Source of the DNA: Candidatus Desulfofervidaceae bacterium
Lineage (GTDB): Bacteria; Desulfobacterota; Desulfofervidia; Desulfofervidales; Desulfofervidaceae
Assembly (NCBI GenBank): GCA_027038965.1
Contig: JALWFG010000018.1
Coordinates: forward strand, 62,001 to 126,000
Length of the DNA stretch: 64,000 bases
Reading direction: 5' to 3'
Part shown: in pieces, positions 63,232-64,000 of the stretch
Position numbering within the stretch: the first letter of the stretch is position 1
Layout: each line of letters starts with the position of its first letter
Notes under the pieces: model-generated
The model's input: only the letters and a program-made list of their open reading frames with translations
The model's database searches: none
What the model was told of the DNA's origin: nothing
Program-made: the position numbers and the translations under genes

Positions 63232-63990
63232 TCAACTCCTAATTTGAAAATCTTTTTCCATTTTTTTAAACTCTTTTTCATTGATTTTTATCTTAGAAAA
63301 TTGGCGCAACTCCTTCAAATATTTGTCAAGAATTTCCCTAAATTTCTTATACCAAAGTTTCTTTTTAATGTCTAGCATAACTTTTTTGTACGGTAAAACC
63401 TCGCCTTCTTTTTTATCTTCTAAACGTAAGATAATAAACTTAAAGTTGTCTTTTAAAACAGGAGTAATCTCCCCAACTTTGAGTTGAGCCAAGCTTGCCC
63501 TTATCTTTGAAGGTAAACGGTTCGCTGAAACCCAACCAAGCAAACCACCATGTTTAGCAGTATCACTAACGGATTTTTTTCTGGCCAAAAGAGAAAAATC
63601 AGCCCCTGCTAACAGCTCTTCTCTAATTTCTTGGGCCTCTTTTTTAGTAGGAACTTTAATAATGCTTAGTTTATAACGGTCAGGCCCCCTAAAATCCTTT
63701 TTATGTCTCAAATAATATTGTTTCATCTCTTTTTCGCTCAGTTTGACTTGGGGAACAATAATTTTTTCTCTAAACGTAAGGGCCAAATAATAACGTTGGT
63801 ATCTTCTCAATGCCTTCTGCAATTGTTTATCTTTTTTAAAATAATTCTTTTTCAAAGCATATTGAGCAACCAAGATTTCATCTATAAGCTTGTTTAGAAC
63901 TTCTTTCTTTATCTTATTTTCGTCCAATTTTAGATGCCATCGTTCAGCCATTGCCTTTTGGCCCCAATAGTAATCTTTAAACACAGCCAT
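63232..63990 (-). CDS. Parvulin-type peptidyl-prolyl isomerase (partial, runs off window)
   Basis: 252 residues seen from an ATG at 63990, but the frame is open to the window edge, so the true N-terminus with signal peptide is probably outside. A SurA-N-like region (ERWHLKLDENKIKKEVLNKLIDEILVAQYAL) precedes a parvulin domain (about 100-200; SIIKVPTKKEAQEIREELLAG, KHGGLLGWVSANRLP) and a helical tail. It is directly upstream of the 26-heme gene, so a foldase for exported cytochromes is the likely job. Distinct from the PpiD-like protein at 22975. Confidence 0.85.
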   Translation of the reverse strand: MAVFKDYYWGQKAMAERWHLKLDENKIKKEVLNKLIDEILVAQYALKKNYFKKDKQLQKALRRYQRYYLALTFREKIIVPQVKLSEKEMKQYYLRHKKDFRGPDRYKLSIIKVPTKKEAQEIREELLAGADFSLLARKKSVSDTAKHGGLLGWVSANRLPSKIRASLAQLKVGEITPVLKDNFKFIILRLEDKKEGEVLPYKKVMLDIKKKLWYKKFREILDKYLKELRQFSKIKINEKEFKKMEKDFQIRS

Positions 63991-64000
63991 GAAATCTTTT

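Overview
The window looks like a chromosomal segment of a sulfate-reducer-like bacterium of the Desulfobacterota. The evidence is an alternative (siroheme-based) heme pathway gene pair, a PxxKW cysteine-rich protein, an LpxL-type acyltransferase implying an outer membrane, a futalosine-type menaquinone gene pair, and a very large investment in c-type cytochromes. I count 82 CXXCH motifs in seven cytochrome genes, plus one in a sensor kinase and one CX5CH variant. The combination of OmcS-like cytochromes, paired-CXXCH giant cytochromes, an NHL propeller and a parvulin recalls electron-exchanging syntrophs such as Candidatus Desulfofervidus. That taxonomic guess is inference; no rRNA gene is present to test it.

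Left part (1-31 kb). A solute-binding protein is translationally overlapped with a hybrid histidine kinase. Convergent to it are two tandem OmcS/OmcE-like multiheme cytochromes, the type known to polymerise into extracellular nanowires. Then come an acyltransferase, TrmI and a CBS protein, and a full glycine cleavage operon with its lipoylation enzymes (gcvT, gcvH, gcvPA, gcvPB, lipM-like, lipA, lpdA). A minus-strand operon carries a UbiD-family decarboxylase and an IspH-UbiA fusion, which suggests menaquinone synthesis. After this are an HDOD-GGDEF protein, Hsp20, a PpiD-like foldase, and a plus-strand run folE2, small ORF, HD, ddl, DnaG-like, unknown, PAP2 and glcD.

Middle part (30-54 kb). 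This is mostly housekeeping: heme synthesis (ahbD-like and siroheme decarboxylase subunit), lon, clpX, clpP, tig with tRNA-Leu(UAG), glgC, queH and queE, a tightly packed operon with a macro-domain protein and a CBS-GGDEF protein, an M50 protease, murJ, glyQ and glyS, ruvC-ruvA-ruvB, yebC and rlmE. Small accessory islands interrupt it: a chimeric-looking ORF at 41.0 kb, a relic region at 46.6-47.3 kb with a perfect 26-bp palindrome and a transposase-tail fragment, and a RelE-type toxin-antitoxin pair with a frameshifted toxin at 54.2-54.7 kb.

Right part (54.8-64 kb). This is an electron-transfer island, all on the minus strand. It holds a histidine kinase with a periplasmic CXXCH sensor, a tetraheme cytochrome, two paralogous 12-heme cytochromes (one with its signal peptide separated by an A8-tract frameshift), an NHL propeller, a 16-heme secreted cytochrome, a 26-heme lipoprotein and a parvulin that runs off the window edge. 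Together with the OmcS-like pair these could form a route from periplasm to cell surface and beyond. No beta-barrel porin is visible inside the window.
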